A stretch of 64,000 nt of DNA from Gemmatimonadota bacterium (GTDB lineage: Bacteria > Gemmatimonadota > Gemmatimonadetes > Gemmatimonadales > GWC2-71-9). Location of the stretch: contig QHUM01000038.1 of assembly GCA_003222135.1 (NCBI GenBank), forward strand, positions 98,038-162,037, read 5' to 3'. The position numbers and the translations under genes are program-made. The notes beneath the pieces are model-generated. The model saw only the letters and a list, made by a program, of their open reading frames with translations, did not search any database and was not told where the DNA came from. Below, piece by piece: positions 33,655 to 43,091 of this stretch; position 1 is the first letter of the stretch; every line of letters starts with the position of its first letter.

Positions 33655-34277
33655 GTACAACGAAGACAAGGCCGCTCGGCGTGCCTTCGCTCTATATCGC
33701 GACGCTGATCGTGCTGTTTGTGGTCGGGCAGGTGACCGATCAATGGATCTTCCGTCACTTCACTTACCCCAGCGTCTACGAGCACGGTTGGGGTCGCATG
33801 TTGCGGGGCGCAGGGTACCTCCCGCTGTGGGCCGTCGTGGCGCTGGCGCTCGTACTGCACGATTGGGTGCCGCGGGCGCGGCGCACCTGGCGCCAGGCGA
33901 GTCGGCGGGGGCTGCTGCTGCTCTGGTCCGTGGCCTGCGCGGGAGCAGCGGCCGAGGTGCTCAAGCTCGCCTTCCGGCGGGAGCGGCCCAGCCTCACGGA
34001 CGGCGCCCACGTGTTCCGGCCCTGGTCCGATCGGCCCTGGTCGACCGCCGACCTCGGGCTGCCGAGTAGTGAAGCGGCGGTGGCGTTCGCTGCGGCCGCG
34101 GTCCTGGCGCGGCTCTTCCCCGAGGCCCGGGTGCTGTGGTACGGGCTCGCGCTGGGCTGCGGACTGACGCGAGTCGCCAGCGGGGCTCACTTCATGAGCG
34201 ATGCCGTCTTTGCGGCGTTGGTGGGATACGTGGTCACGTTGATCTTCTGGCGGTGCCCGGTGGAGCCGCTGCCCTAG
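33645..34277 (+). CDS. PAP2-like membrane phosphatase with altered motif 2
   Basis: The protein has about 210 residues and five to six membrane segments. Lipid phosphatase motifs are KLAFRRERPSL (motif 1) and ASGAHFMSDAVFAAL (motif 3). Motif 2 reads LPSSEAAVAFA where the family has PS(G/S)H, so the expected histidine is a glutamate. The GTG at 33645 overlaps the previous gene by ten bases; a GTG at 33681 is also possible. Reaction on a membrane lipid phosphate is likely but activity is uncertain given the altered motif. Confidence 0.8.
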   Translation: MRLSTTKTRPLGVPSLYIATLIVLFVVGQVTDQWIFRHFTYPSVYEHGWGRMLRGAGYLPLWAVVALALVLHDWVPRARRTWRQASRRGLLLLWSVACAGAAAEVLKLAFRRERPSLTDGAHVFRPWSDRPWSTADLGLPSSEAAVAFAAAAVLARLFPEARVLWYGLALGCGLTRVASGAHFMSDAVFAALVGYVVTLIFWRCPVEPLP

Positions 34278-34292
34278 GACGTACGTCCGTCG

Positions 34293-34321
34293 TTGACGCC
34301 CGCCGGACCGCGTGGTATATG
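34293..34321 (+). promoter_or_regulatory. Strong promoter for the HbpS-like gene
   Basis: TTGACG (34293-34298), a 17-base spacer and TATATG (34316-34321) make a near-consensus sigma-70 promoter. A perfect 12-base palindrome GGACGTACGTCC at 34277-34288, overlapping the preceding stop codon, sits just upstream and could be a regulator site. Confidence 0.65.
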
Positions 34322-34442
34322 CGTTTGGACAACGCCCAAAGCCACGGGTCCTCGCTCTCCTCCGCGACGCTCTCCTCTCGTACGCCACGAAGGCTCCAGA
34401 ACCCTGTGACGACGCCCAACCCACCACCGGAGGATTTCCGCC

Positions 34443-35261
34443 ATGCCCAGTCTCCATTTCCCCTCTCGCAACGCCCTGCGCCTCGGGATGGCCGCGTGCG
34501 CGCTCGTCGCCGTAGCGGCCTGCAGCGACAACAACGTCAGCGGGCTTCCCACCATCGATCTGAACCTGAGCCGGGTCGCCGGCTTCGAGCCGTTGAAGGC
34601 GGCCCTCGTCGCCGCCCGGCGGGAAAACAACGGCGGCTTCAACCTGGACATGTGGGCGGCGGTCGTGGATCGGAACGGCCTCGTGGTCGCGGTCGTGTTC
34701 ACCGGAGCCACGGCCACCGATCAGTGGCCCGGGAGTCGGGTGATCGCGGCCCAGAAGGCGAACACCGCAAACGCGTTCAGCCTGCCGCATCTCGCTCTTT
34801 CGACCGCCAACCTCTATGCCGCCAGCCAGCCCGGCGGAACGCTGTTCGGGCTCCAGGAGGCCAACCCGACGAACGACGAGGTGGCATATGGCGGCGACGC
34901 GGCCGACTACGGCACCCCGAGAGACTACATGGTGGGGAAGCGGATCGGGGGGACCAACGTGTTCGGCGGCGGTCTGGCGCTATACGATGCTCACGGCAAG
35001 CTCGTGGGCGGCCTGGGCGTGAGCGGTGATGCATCCTGCGCCGATCACAACATCGCCTGGAAAATGCGCTACAACCTTGGTCTCGACCACGTACCGGCCG
35101 GCGTCGCCGACAAGCAGGCCAGCACCGATCCCGGCGACGACAATATCATCTACGACATCACGAACGGTGTAAGTGCCAGCGGGTTCGGTCACCCCGAGTG
35201 TTCGGCCGACGCAACATCGATTGGAAAGGCGCTTCCCAAGACGAACCCGATCGGACACTGA
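34443..35261 (+). CDS. HbpS/GlcG-family heme-binding-like lipoprotein
   Basis: The 272-residue protein has a lipoprotein signal (ACALVAVAACSDNN). The mature part matches the GlcG/HbpS alpha/beta domain: EPLKAALVAARRE, DMWAAVVDRNGLVVAVVF, VIAAQKANTANAFS, FGGGLALYDAHGKLVGGLGV and SGDASCADHNIAWKMR. Members bind heme or small redox molecules, and some are extracellular sensors. The ATG at 34443 has GGAGGA upstream and a strong promoter about 120 bases before it. It is followed by a large hairpin. Confidence 0.9.
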   Translation: MPSLHFPSRNALRLGMAACALVAVAACSDNNVSGLPTIDLNLSRVAGFEPLKAALVAARRENNGGFNLDMWAAVVDRNGLVVAVVFTGATATDQWPGSRVIAAQKANTANAFSLPHLALSTANLYAASQPGGTLFGLQEANPTNDEVAYGGDAADYGTPRDYMVGKRIGGTNVFGGGLALYDAHGKLVGGLGVSGDASCADHNIAWKMRYNLGLDHVPAGVADKQASTDPGDDNIIYDITNGVSASGFGHPECSADATSIGKALPKTNPIGH

Positions 35262-35270
35262 GTCGAGTGT

Positions 35271-35303
35271 GAGGCGAGGGGAGCGACGTTGCTCCCCCGC
35301 CTC
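35271..35303 (+). terminator. Hairpin after the HbpS-like gene
   Basis: A 13-bp stem with one bulged base (GAGGCG-A-GGGGAGC paired with GCTCCCC-CGCCTC) and a 6-base loop lies ten bases after the stop codon. No T-run follows it. Confidence 0.6.
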
Positions 35304-35359
35304 CTGGCCCCCCGGCCGCGGCGATGTTTAGTTTCGAGTAAGATTGAAAGGCGACTAGC

Positions 35360-36592
35360 ATGATCGTGCCGCTTTTCGTGTTGCAGTTCCAGACGACTCC
35401 CCCGCCGGCCCCGGCTCCTGTGGATGTCGCAGCACGGGGGGACAGACCAGTGCACGTCTGGCTCGGCTCTCCCAGCCCGCTCACGCGCGGCTCCGCCGTG
35501 CGCGTGTACGTCCAGGTCACCACGGACGGCAACCTCGTCGTGCTGCAACGGCGCACCGACGGCCGCATCGGCGTCCTCTTCCCAACCAATCCCACCGGCG
35601 CGCCCTCCGTCCGAGCGGGAACCTACGAGATCCACGGGCCCCAACTGGGGGCGGCGCTCGTCGTCGCCGAGCCGGATGGAGAGGGTATGATCCTCGCCGC
35701 GCTCGCGACCGATCCCATGCAGTTCGACGAGTTCGCGCGGCAGGCGGACTGGAATCCCGAGGCGCTGATCCCCTCGTGGAGCGGGGCGGACGCGGAAGGG
35801 GCATTGAGCGACATCGTGCAGCGTATACTGGGCGACGGGACGTTCAATTACGATCTCGTGACGTACACCGTCGCTCCGGCGGTCTACGCCCAGCAGGATG
35901 CGACGCCCCAGTACGCGCCGTATTCCACGTGCGTGAACTGCACGTTCATCGGGACCGAGTTCGTCGCCGTGGCGCCGTTCGTCGGCTGCGACGGGTTCGG
36001 TACGTGTCTCGGGTTCCCCCGCTTCCACCGGCGGTTCGAGCGCCGCGAGCCTGCGGCGGCTCCCCCACGCAGCGTGCTCGCGCTCAACCTGCGACGCGAG
36101 ACGAGTCCCGTAGCATTACCACGGAGCCGGGAGCTCCTGATTCCCAAGGGCGACCGTGGGAGTCCCGTGATCGAGCCGCGACCGCGCCCGCAAGTCCTCA
36201 TCGCCGGGCCCACACCGGCGCCGGCGGCTCGCCCGAGCCAGCCGGCACCGCGCCGCCACGTGCGGTACACGCGGCTGTCACCGCCCACCTCGAGTGAGGA
36301 CGTGAGCCGCAGTCGCGTGACCGTCGTGTCTCCCGGCGCCATCGGCATCACCCGGGGTGCGAACGCGACCGTGGCAACGCGGCCACGAACCACCGGTTGG
36401 GCGACCGGATCGTCAATCGGGGCCCGCGGGGTCAGGGCAGCGGGGGCCACGGGGGCCACGGGGGCCACGGGAGCAACGGGGACGACGGGTCGCGCGAGGG
36501 TCGCCGACCCGGCGGGACCGCAGACGCTCGCGCTCCCGCATGCCGGCGGCGGCCGGGCGGTCGTGGCGCGAGGTGGTGCGAGGCGCCACTAG
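35360..36592 (+). CDS. Secreted-like protein with DUF4384-like domain and collagen-like tail
   Basis: The protein has about 410 residues. Residues about 28-110 resemble DUF4384 (VWLGSPSPLTRGSAVRVYVQ, VLQRRTDGRIGVLFPTNP). Residues about 185-215 hold three cysteines (STCVNCTF, VGCDGFGTCLGF). The C-terminal half is Pro/Arg/Thr-rich and ends in GATGATGATGATGTTG, a collagen-like run from a 9-base tandem repeat near 36440-36468. The N-terminus lacks a clear signal cleavage site. A cell-envelope role is likely but unproved. Its end overlaps the next gene by about 20 bases. Confidence 0.7.
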   Translation: MIVPLFVLQFQTTPPPAPAPVDVAARGDRPVHVWLGSPSPLTRGSAVRVYVQVTTDGNLVVLQRRTDGRIGVLFPTNPTGAPSVRAGTYEIHGPQLGAALVVAEPDGEGMILAALATDPMQFDEFARQADWNPEALIPSWSGADAEGALSDIVQRILGDGTFNYDLVTYTVAPAVYAQQDATPQYAPYSTCVNCTFIGTEFVAVAPFVGCDGFGTCLGFPRFHRRFERREPAAAPPRSVLALNLRRETSPVALPRSRELLIPKGDRGSPVIEPRPRPQVLIAGPTPAPAARPSQPAPRRHVRYTRLSPPTSSEDVSRSRVTVVSPGAIGITRGANATVATRPRTTGWATGSSIGARGVRAAGATGATGATGATGTTGRARVADPAGPQTLALPHAGGGRAVVARGGARRH

Positions 36593-36914
36593 GCGGGCAC
36601 CACGACACCATGTCTACGTGATCGAGCTCGATCCCGCGGTGCTCGAGCACGCCACGTTCCGCGTCGCCAACCCCAACCACGATCCCCGCAAGCCTCCTCT
36701 GTATGTGGGGATGACTGGGCTCGACCCCGAGACCCGGTTCGAGCGCCACAAGTACGGGGTTAAGGACAACGCCTACGTGCGGCGCTACGGTGTGCGGCTG
36801 CGCCCCGATCTGTACGCCGGGCTCAATCCCCTGCCCCATGTCGAGGCACAGCACATGGAGCGCGTACTGGCGCGGGAGCTGCGCCACGACGGCTACGCGG
36901 TGTGGCAGAAATAA
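36573..36914 (+). CDS. Small GIY-YIG-like protein (putative)
   Basis: The protein has about 113 residues from a GTG at 36573 that overlaps the preceding gene. VYVIELDPAVLEH and PPLYVGMTGLDPETRFERHK resemble the GIY-YIG nuclease core, followed by RRYGVRLRPDLYAGL. The expected C-terminal Glu region reads EAQHMERVLARELRHDGYAV. It lacks a DNA-binding domain. Start choice is uncertain; VIELDP may be the true beginning. Confidence 0.6.
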   Translation: MVRGATRRAPRHHVYVIELDPAVLEHATFRVANPNHDPRKPPLYVGMTGLDPETRFERHKYGVKDNAYVRRYGVRLRPDLYAGLNPLPHVEAQHMERVLARELRHDGYAVWQK

Positions 36915-36987
36915 GTCGGACGCGAGCCGCCGCGCGCCCGTGCGCGTAGGGTGGTAGTATCGAGGGTCTCGATCCTGAAGGTACGCG

Positions 36988-37752
36988 ATGGCCCCTCGCC
37001 CCTACATCCTGAACGAGCTCACCTGGAACACCGTGCGGGACGTGCGCTACGAGGTCGCCGTGCTGCCGTGGGGCGCGACCGAGGCACACAACTTCCACCT
37101 TCCGTACTCGACCGACAACATCGAAACCGAGCGGATCGCCGCCCTGGCGGCGCGGCACGCCTCGGAGCGCGGCGCGCGGGTCGTAGTGCTGCCGGTGGTG
37201 CCGTTCGGCGTGAATACGGGACAGCTCGACATTCCGCTGTGCTTGAACCTGAACCCGAGCACCCAGGCGCTGGTGCTGCGTGACCTGGCGACGGCGCTGG
37301 CAGGTCAGGGCGTCCCCAAGCTGGTGATCCTGAACGGGCACGGCGGCAACGACTTCCGCCAGATGATCCGCGAGCTGCAGCCCGCCGTGTCGTTGTTCCT
37401 TTGCACCGTCAACTGGTATCAGGTCGTGGACCCGAAGCAGTTCTTCTCGGACTTGGGGGACCACGCGGGCGAGCTCGAGACGAGTGTGATGCTCCATGTC
37501 GCACCCGAGCTGGTGCGGCCGTTGTCGGAGGCCGGTCCCGGGCGCGCGCGCCGGTTCAAGATCCCCGGGCTGCGGGAGGGGTGGGCCTGGGCGCCGCGGC
37601 GCTGGCGTCAGGTGACCGACGACACCGGCGTCGGGAACCCCGCGGCCGCGACCGCGGACAAGGGACGGAAGTACGTGGAGGCGGTGAGCGAGAAGATCGG
37701 GGGCTTCCTGGTGGAGCTGGCGCAGGCCGATGCGGCACAGATGTACGAGTGA
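36988..37752 (+). CDS. Creatininase-family amidohydrolase
   Basis: The 254-residue protein matches the creatininase/formamide hydrolase family: LPWGATEAHNFHLPYSTDN (metal ligands), VVVLPVVPFGVNTGQLDIP, VILNGHGGNDF and AGELETSVMLHVAPELV. These metal-dependent enzymes hydrolyse creatinine-like cyclic amides or 2-amino-5-formylamino-6-ribosylaminopyrimidinone, and the substrate cannot be told here. The length is typical. It converges with the small Spy-like gene, with a 6-base gap. Confidence 0.9.
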   Translation: MAPRPYILNELTWNTVRDVRYEVAVLPWGATEAHNFHLPYSTDNIETERIAALAARHASERGARVVVLPVVPFGVNTGQLDIPLCLNLNPSTQALVLRDLATALAGQGVPKLVILNGHGGNDFRQMIRELQPAVSLFLCTVNWYQVVDPKQFFSDLGDHAGELETSVMLHVAPELVRPLSEAGPGRARRFKIPGLREGWAWAPRRWRQVTDDTGVGNPAAATADKGRKYVEAVSEKIGGFLVELAQADAAQMYE

Positions 37753-37758
37753 GCGGAT

Positions 37759-38202
37759 TCACCGCGTCGCCGCCCGGGCCTGAATTACAGCGAGCTTGTC
37801 CTGTTGTTCAGCCGAGAGCGCATTCTTGATCTGGACCAGCAACGTGATGTGGGCGCGCTTGATTTCGCGCTCCACGCCCAGCACCTCGTCCACCTGCGCG
37901 AGCGCGGCGGCCTGATCGACGGCCGGCTTGCCGAGCAGGGCGGCGAGCCGCTGCGACTGGTCCTGCATGCGCCACTGCAGATCCACGACCTTGGTCTGGA
38001 AGTCCTGAATCGCCTTGGTGATGCTGGCACGCTGCTCGGAGCGGAGCCCGATATCCTGCTGGTGCTGCATCACGAGCTCCGGGGGGAAGAGCACGCGCGC
38101 GAGCGGGTCGTCGGGAGGCTGCTGCGGCTGCTGCTGGGCCTCCCCCGCGGCGACGGCGCACAGGGCGAGGGCCACAACGAGATGTATCGAACGCGTTTTC
38201 AC
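37759..38202 (-). CDS. Periplasmic Spy/CpxP-like protein
   Basis: The 147-residue protein has a signal peptide (IHLVVALALCAVAAGEAQ) and a helical body (DIGLRSEQRASITKAIQDFQ, LGKPAVDQAAALAQVDEVL, ALSAEQQDKLAVIQARA) with the LTxxQ-like pattern of Spy/CpxP stress chaperones. The start overlaps the stop of the anti-sigma-like gene by four bases, so it is the third member of the sigma operon, a likely regulated target. Confidence 0.8.
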   Translation of the reverse strand: MKTRSIHLVVALALCAVAAGEAQQQPQQPPDDPLARVLFPPELVMQHQQDIGLRSEQRASITKAIQDFQTKVVDLQWRMQDQSQRLAALLGKPAVDQAAALAQVDEVLGVEREIKRAHITLLVQIKNALSAEQQDKLAVIQARAATR

Positions 38203-38591
38203 GGAGTCCTCCGGTCTGAGTCGGTGGTGGTGAAGCCGGCGCCAGGGAGGCCCGGTAGGATCGACGGGCGCATCCGACCAACGTTCGGCACGGTGCGTAA
38301 CAGCTCGTCACCCGGGAGCACGAGCAGAAAATCGGTCGGCCCGTTCCAGCGCACGCTCGCGAGACCGATCGTCCTGCCGCGGCGGTCGGGCCGCATGACT
38401 AGCAGCACAAGGGCGACCCCGGCGACGAGTACCGTCGCCACGGCGAGCCAGCGCGCACGGCGGCGTGCCGGCGCGGCGGCGCGGGCACGTGCCGCCGCGA
38501 GCGTCGCGTCGAACCGCGGCGCCGTCGCGGCGTCTTCGCGGCGCAGCGCATGGAAGCGGTCCCCCAAATCGGCATCGTTGCGCTCGGTCAT
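38199..38591 (-). CDS. Putative anti-sigma factor, single membrane segment
   Basis: The protein has 130 residues: a charged cytoplasmic N-terminus (DLGDRFHALRREDA), one membrane helix (WLAVATVLVAGVALVLLVM) and a small outer domain. It sits between an ECF sigma gene and a Spy-like gene with four-base overlaps on both sides, the classic layout of a sigma/anti-sigma pair. No zinc-binding ZAS motif is visible, so the assignment rests on context. Confidence 0.65.
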   Translation of the reverse strand: MTERNDADLGDRFHALRREDAATAPRFDATLAAARARAAAPARRRARWLAVATVLVAGVALVLLVMRPDRRGRTIGLASVRWNGPTDFLLVLPGDELLRTVPNVGRMRPSILPGLPGAGFTTTDSDRRTP

Positions 38592-39094
38592 TGTCGATCT
38601 TCCTTCAGGAGCTTCCTCAGTGCGGCCTTGCCCCGCTCGTAGTGGGTGCGCGCGGTGCCGAGCGAGACACCGGCGACGTCCGCCGCCTCGGTGATCGTCA
38701 GGTCCTGATAGAACACCAGGTGCAGCACCTCGCGCTGCCGCCGCGGCAGCGTGGCGAGCGCCGCCACCAGCCGCCGGGTCCCGTCCGCGCGCGCCAGTAC
38801 GGTCGCGGCGTCGGGCCGGCCGTCGGGTGCGTCACCTAGCGCAGCGAGCGGCAGCAGCCGCCGCCATGCCGCACGGCGCCGCAGCTCGGCCGCAGTGTTT
38901 CGCACCACCGCGAAGAGCCAGGTGCGGAAGCTCGCGCGGCCGGCGAATCGCGCGCGCCCGTCCAGAATCTTCAGGTAGCTCGCCTGGAGGGCGTCCTCGG
39001 CGGCGGCCCGGTCGCCCGGGCAGCACGCGATGGCCCAGCCGAAGGCGGCTGGGTGCAGGCGAGCGAGCTCCAGCTCCAAGGCCTCGGGCGACAT
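38588..39094 (-). CDS. ECF RNA polymerase sigma factor
   Basis: The 168-residue protein has sigma region 2 (RAAAEDALQASYLKILDGRA, FRTWLFAVVRNTAAELRRR) and region 4 (LATLPRRQREVLHLVFYQDL, DVAGVSLGTARTHYERGKAA), the ECF pattern. It likely directs RNA polymerase to stress-related promoters and is held by the downstream membrane protein. The ATG at 39094 lacks a strong ribosome site; the family N-terminus decides. Confidence 0.9.
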   Translation of the reverse strand: MSPEALELELARLHPAAFGWAIACCPGDRAAAEDALQASYLKILDGRARFAGRASFRTWLFAVVRNTAAELRRRAAWRRLLPLAALGDAPDGRPDAATVLARADGTRRLVAALATLPRRQREVLHLVFYQDLTITEAADVAGVSLGTARTHYERGKAALRKLLKEDRQ

Positions 39095-39155
39095 CGCGCG
39101 TTCGGTGGTGACAGGGATTGGTGTCTCGAGAGGGGATCGTATATGACGTTCTCCT

Positions 39156-39782
39156 TCACGATTCGCCCGGCCGCCCAACGGCCGCTCGGGCGAGGAACAG
39201 AACCTCGGCCGCGACCTCCGGGAGCTTGCGGTTCGGGCCCGCGAGGCTGTCGAACGTCTCGAAGCTCGTGAGCGTGTAGAGCAGCTCCTCGGCTTGCGTC
39301 CGCTCCTTTGAAGCGGGCCGCCCGTACCGCTGCGCCAAGCGCTCTACCAGGACCCGCACGACCTCGCGACGGCGGGCGTTGCGCGCTTCCACCGCATCTC
39401 CCAGATCCGGATCCAAGACCCCCAACGCTCTGACCCGGCGGATCCACGGGCGTCCGGCCTCCCAGAACCGGGCGAACGCCGCGACGACGTCGGCCAGGCT
39501 CTCGAGCGGGTCGGGCCGCTGGAACGCGGCGGCGAGGTGGGCGGGCAGCTCGCCGCCGGCGGCGAAGGAATCGAACAGCGCTTCGAGCAGGCCGCGGCGC
39601 GAGCCGAACTGGTGGTAGACGGTCATGCGGGCGACCCCGGCCCGGCGCGCCACCGCGTCGACGCTGAACGGCTCTGTCCCAGCCCGCGCGGTGAGCAGCG
39701 CCCGGGCCGCGCTCAGCACCCGGGCACGGGTGCGCTGTGCCGCGGGCTTGCGCCGGCCGAGCCGGTACGGGCGGGGGCTCAT
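39156..39782 (-). CDS. TetR-family transcriptional regulator
   Basis: The 208-residue protein has an N-terminal HTH (FSVDAVARRAGVARMTVYHQ, FGSRRGLLEALFDSF) and a helical ligand domain with a tryptophan-rich part FWEAGRPWIRRV. It diverges from a small membrane protein across 72 bases containing a -35/-10 pair for its own transcript, so it probably represses both genes. Confidence 0.9.
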   Translation of the reverse strand: MSPRPYRLGRRKPAAQRTRARVLSAARALLTARAGTEPFSVDAVARRAGVARMTVYHQFGSRRGLLEALFDSFAAGGELPAHLAAAFQRPDPLESLADVVAAFARFWEAGRPWIRRVRALGVLDPDLGDAVEARNARRREVVRVLVERLAQRYGRPASKERTQAEELLYTLTSFETFDSLAGPNRKLPEVAAEVLFLARAAVGRPGES

Positions 39783-39809
39783 GAAACTCTTGCCAAGAGG
39801 CGTACGTTA

Positions 39810-39837
39810 ATTGTACATACTGTCTATCTAAATACAA
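39810..39837 (-). promoter_or_regulatory. Promoter of the TetR gene
   Basis: On the minus strand TTGTAT (39837-39832), a 16-base spacer and TACAAT (39815-39810) form a good promoter. GTAC motifs at 39802-39805 and 39813-39816 repeat around the -10, and could be part of a TetR operator. Confidence 0.5.
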
Positions 39838-39854
39838 CCCCGGGAGGAAACCCC

Positions 39855-40412
39855 ATGTCCGTGTACGCGATCGCCGTATTCCTGCACATCGTCGGCGCCC
39901 TCGGCCTGTTCGCCGCGCTCGGCCTCGAGTGGGCCAGCCTCTACAATCTCCGCCGCGTACCGACCGCCGGCCAGGCCCGCGAGTGGGCCAAGCTGTTGAG
40001 CGCGCTGCGGTTCGTGGGAGGCCCCTCGGCTCTCACCATCCTCGCGACCGGCATCTACATGACGACCACCCGCTGGGGCGGCCAGGGGTGGATCGGCGCC
40101 GGCCTGGGCGGCCTCGTGCTCATCGCCGTTCTGGGCGGCGCGCTCAGCGGCCGCCGCTCCGCCGCCATCGCGCGGACCGTCGCCGGCGAAACCGGCGCGA
40201 TCTCGGGCCCCCTCCGCCAGCAACTGCACGACCCGGTGCTCGTGCTCTCCGCGTGGCTCAGGACGGCCCTCGGCTTGGGCGTCGTCTACGTCATGGCGAT
40301 CAAGCCCGGCGCGGCCGGCGCGCTGACCGCGATGGGCGTGGCACTGGTGCTGGGGCTCGCGGCCGGCTTCCCAGGCTGGAGCCGCGGCCGCCGTGCGGTG
40401 GCCGTGCCGTGA
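39855..40412 (+). CDS. DUF2269-like membrane protein
   Basis: The 185-residue protein has four membrane segments (IAVFLHIVGALGLFAALGLE, GGPSALTILATGIYMTT, WIGAGLGGLVLIAVLGGAL, GVALVLGLAAGFPGW), with the pattern of DUF2269/COG4244-like membrane proteins. GGGAGGA precedes the ATG at 39855. It is divergent from and probably repressed by the TetR regulator. Confidence 0.82.
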   Translation: MSVYAIAVFLHIVGALGLFAALGLEWASLYNLRRVPTAGQAREWAKLLSALRFVGGPSALTILATGIYMTTTRWGGQGWIGAGLGGLVLIAVLGGALSGRRSAAIARTVAGETGAISGPLRQQLHDPVLVLSAWLRTALGLGVVYVMAIKPGAAGALTAMGVALVLGLAAGFPGWSRGRRAVAVP

Positions 40413-40413
40413 C

Positions 40414-40944
40414 CTAGAGGGCGCGCCGCAGCGCCGCGGCGAGCGTTTTGGCGTCGCCCGGCTCTTCGTGGGGACGACCGTTGATGAAGAATCGCGGCGT
40501 GCCGGTCACGCCGCTCTCGATACCGCTCGCGACGTCCTCTTTCACCCGGGCGGCGTGCACGTGGGCGTCGAGCTCGCGTCGCACCCGCTCGGCGTCGAGC
40601 CCCAGCTCACGCGCGTACCGGACCAGCTCCTCGTCCCCGAGCGCCGCTTGACGCTGGTACAACAGATCGTGCATCTCCCAGAACTTTCCCTGCGCGGCAG
40701 CCGCCTCGGCGACCTCCGCCGCGTGCTGGGCGTGCGGGTGCTCCTCACTCAGGGGAAAATGCCGGAACGCGAACCGCACCTTGCCCTTCACCCGCCGCAG
40801 CACCTGCTTCAGCTCTGGGTAGGCGCGGCCGCAAAACGGGCACTCGAAATCGCCGTACTCCACGAGCGTCACGGGGGCATTCGCCGATCCGAGGGCGTGG
40901 TCGCGCGGGCCGACGGGCGGAGTGAGCAGCGGCATGTCAGCCAC
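40414..40944 (-). CDS. DsbA-family thiol oxidoreductase
   Basis: The 176-residue protein is a thioredoxin-fold DsbA/disulfide-isomerase type: VEYGDFECPFCGRAYPELK with the CPFC redox site, and GVTGTPRFFINGRPHEEP with the cis-proline. There is no signal peptide, so it is likely cytoplasmic. It lies five bases after the flavoprotein stop codon and may be its redox partner. Confidence 0.9.
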   Translation of the reverse strand: MADMPLLTPPVGPRDHALGSANAPVTLVEYGDFECPFCGRAYPELKQVLRRVKGKVRFAFRHFPLSEEHPHAQHAAEVAEAAAAQGKFWEMHDLLYQRQAALGDEELVRYARELGLDAERVRRELDAHVHAARVKEDVASGIESGVTGTPRFFINGRPHEEPGDAKTLAAALRRAL

Positions 40945-40949
40945 TCCTG

Positions 40950-42626
<1,677 letters not shown>

Positions 42627-42707
42627 GAAAGCCTCGGCTGGTGAACTTGAGACCAAATCGCCTCCCGCGCCAGCGGCGAGTCGATCGATCAACGCGAGGA
42701 GCTCTTG

Positions 42708-43091
42708 ATGCTCTCCACCGCACCGATTCGCGCGTACATCCCCGTTTCCAACCTCCAGCGCGCCAGAAAATTCTACGAGCAAACCGTGGGGCTCGAGCCG
42801 GGAGAGGTGTACGGCGGCGGTGTAATCTACACGTGTGGCGGCGCCGAAGTCTTCATGTATCAGACCCCCAATGCGGGCACGTCGCAGGCCAGCCAGGCGT
42901 TCTGGCAGGTCGACGACGTGGAGGCGGAGGTGGCGGCGCTCAAAGCGCGAGGCGTCGTATTCGAAGAATACGACATGCCGGGGATCAAGATGAAGAACAG
43001 CATCGTGACCGGAGGCGGCGCGAAGACCGCGTGGTTCAGAGACAGCGAGGGAAACACCATGGCGGTGAGCCAGCGCCTGCCGGCTCGGTGA
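42708..43091 (+). CDS. VOC (glyoxalase/bleomycin resistance) family protein
   Basis: The 127-residue protein has the paired beta-alpha-beta pattern: RAYIPVSNLQRARKFYEQTV, GLEPGEVYGGG, then FWQVDDVEAEVAALKARGV and WFRDSEGNTMAVSQ. The family includes metal-dependent isomerases and antibiotic-binding proteins; the substrate is unknown. The ATG at 42708 has GAGGAG upstream. Its stop overlaps the next gene (GTGA). Confidence 0.88.
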   Translation: MLSTAPIRAYIPVSNLQRARKFYEQTVGLEPGEVYGGGVIYTCGGAEVFMYQTPNAGTSQASQAFWQVDDVEAEVAALKARGVVFEEYDMPGIKMKNSIVTGGGAKTAWFRDSEGNTMAVSQRLPAR

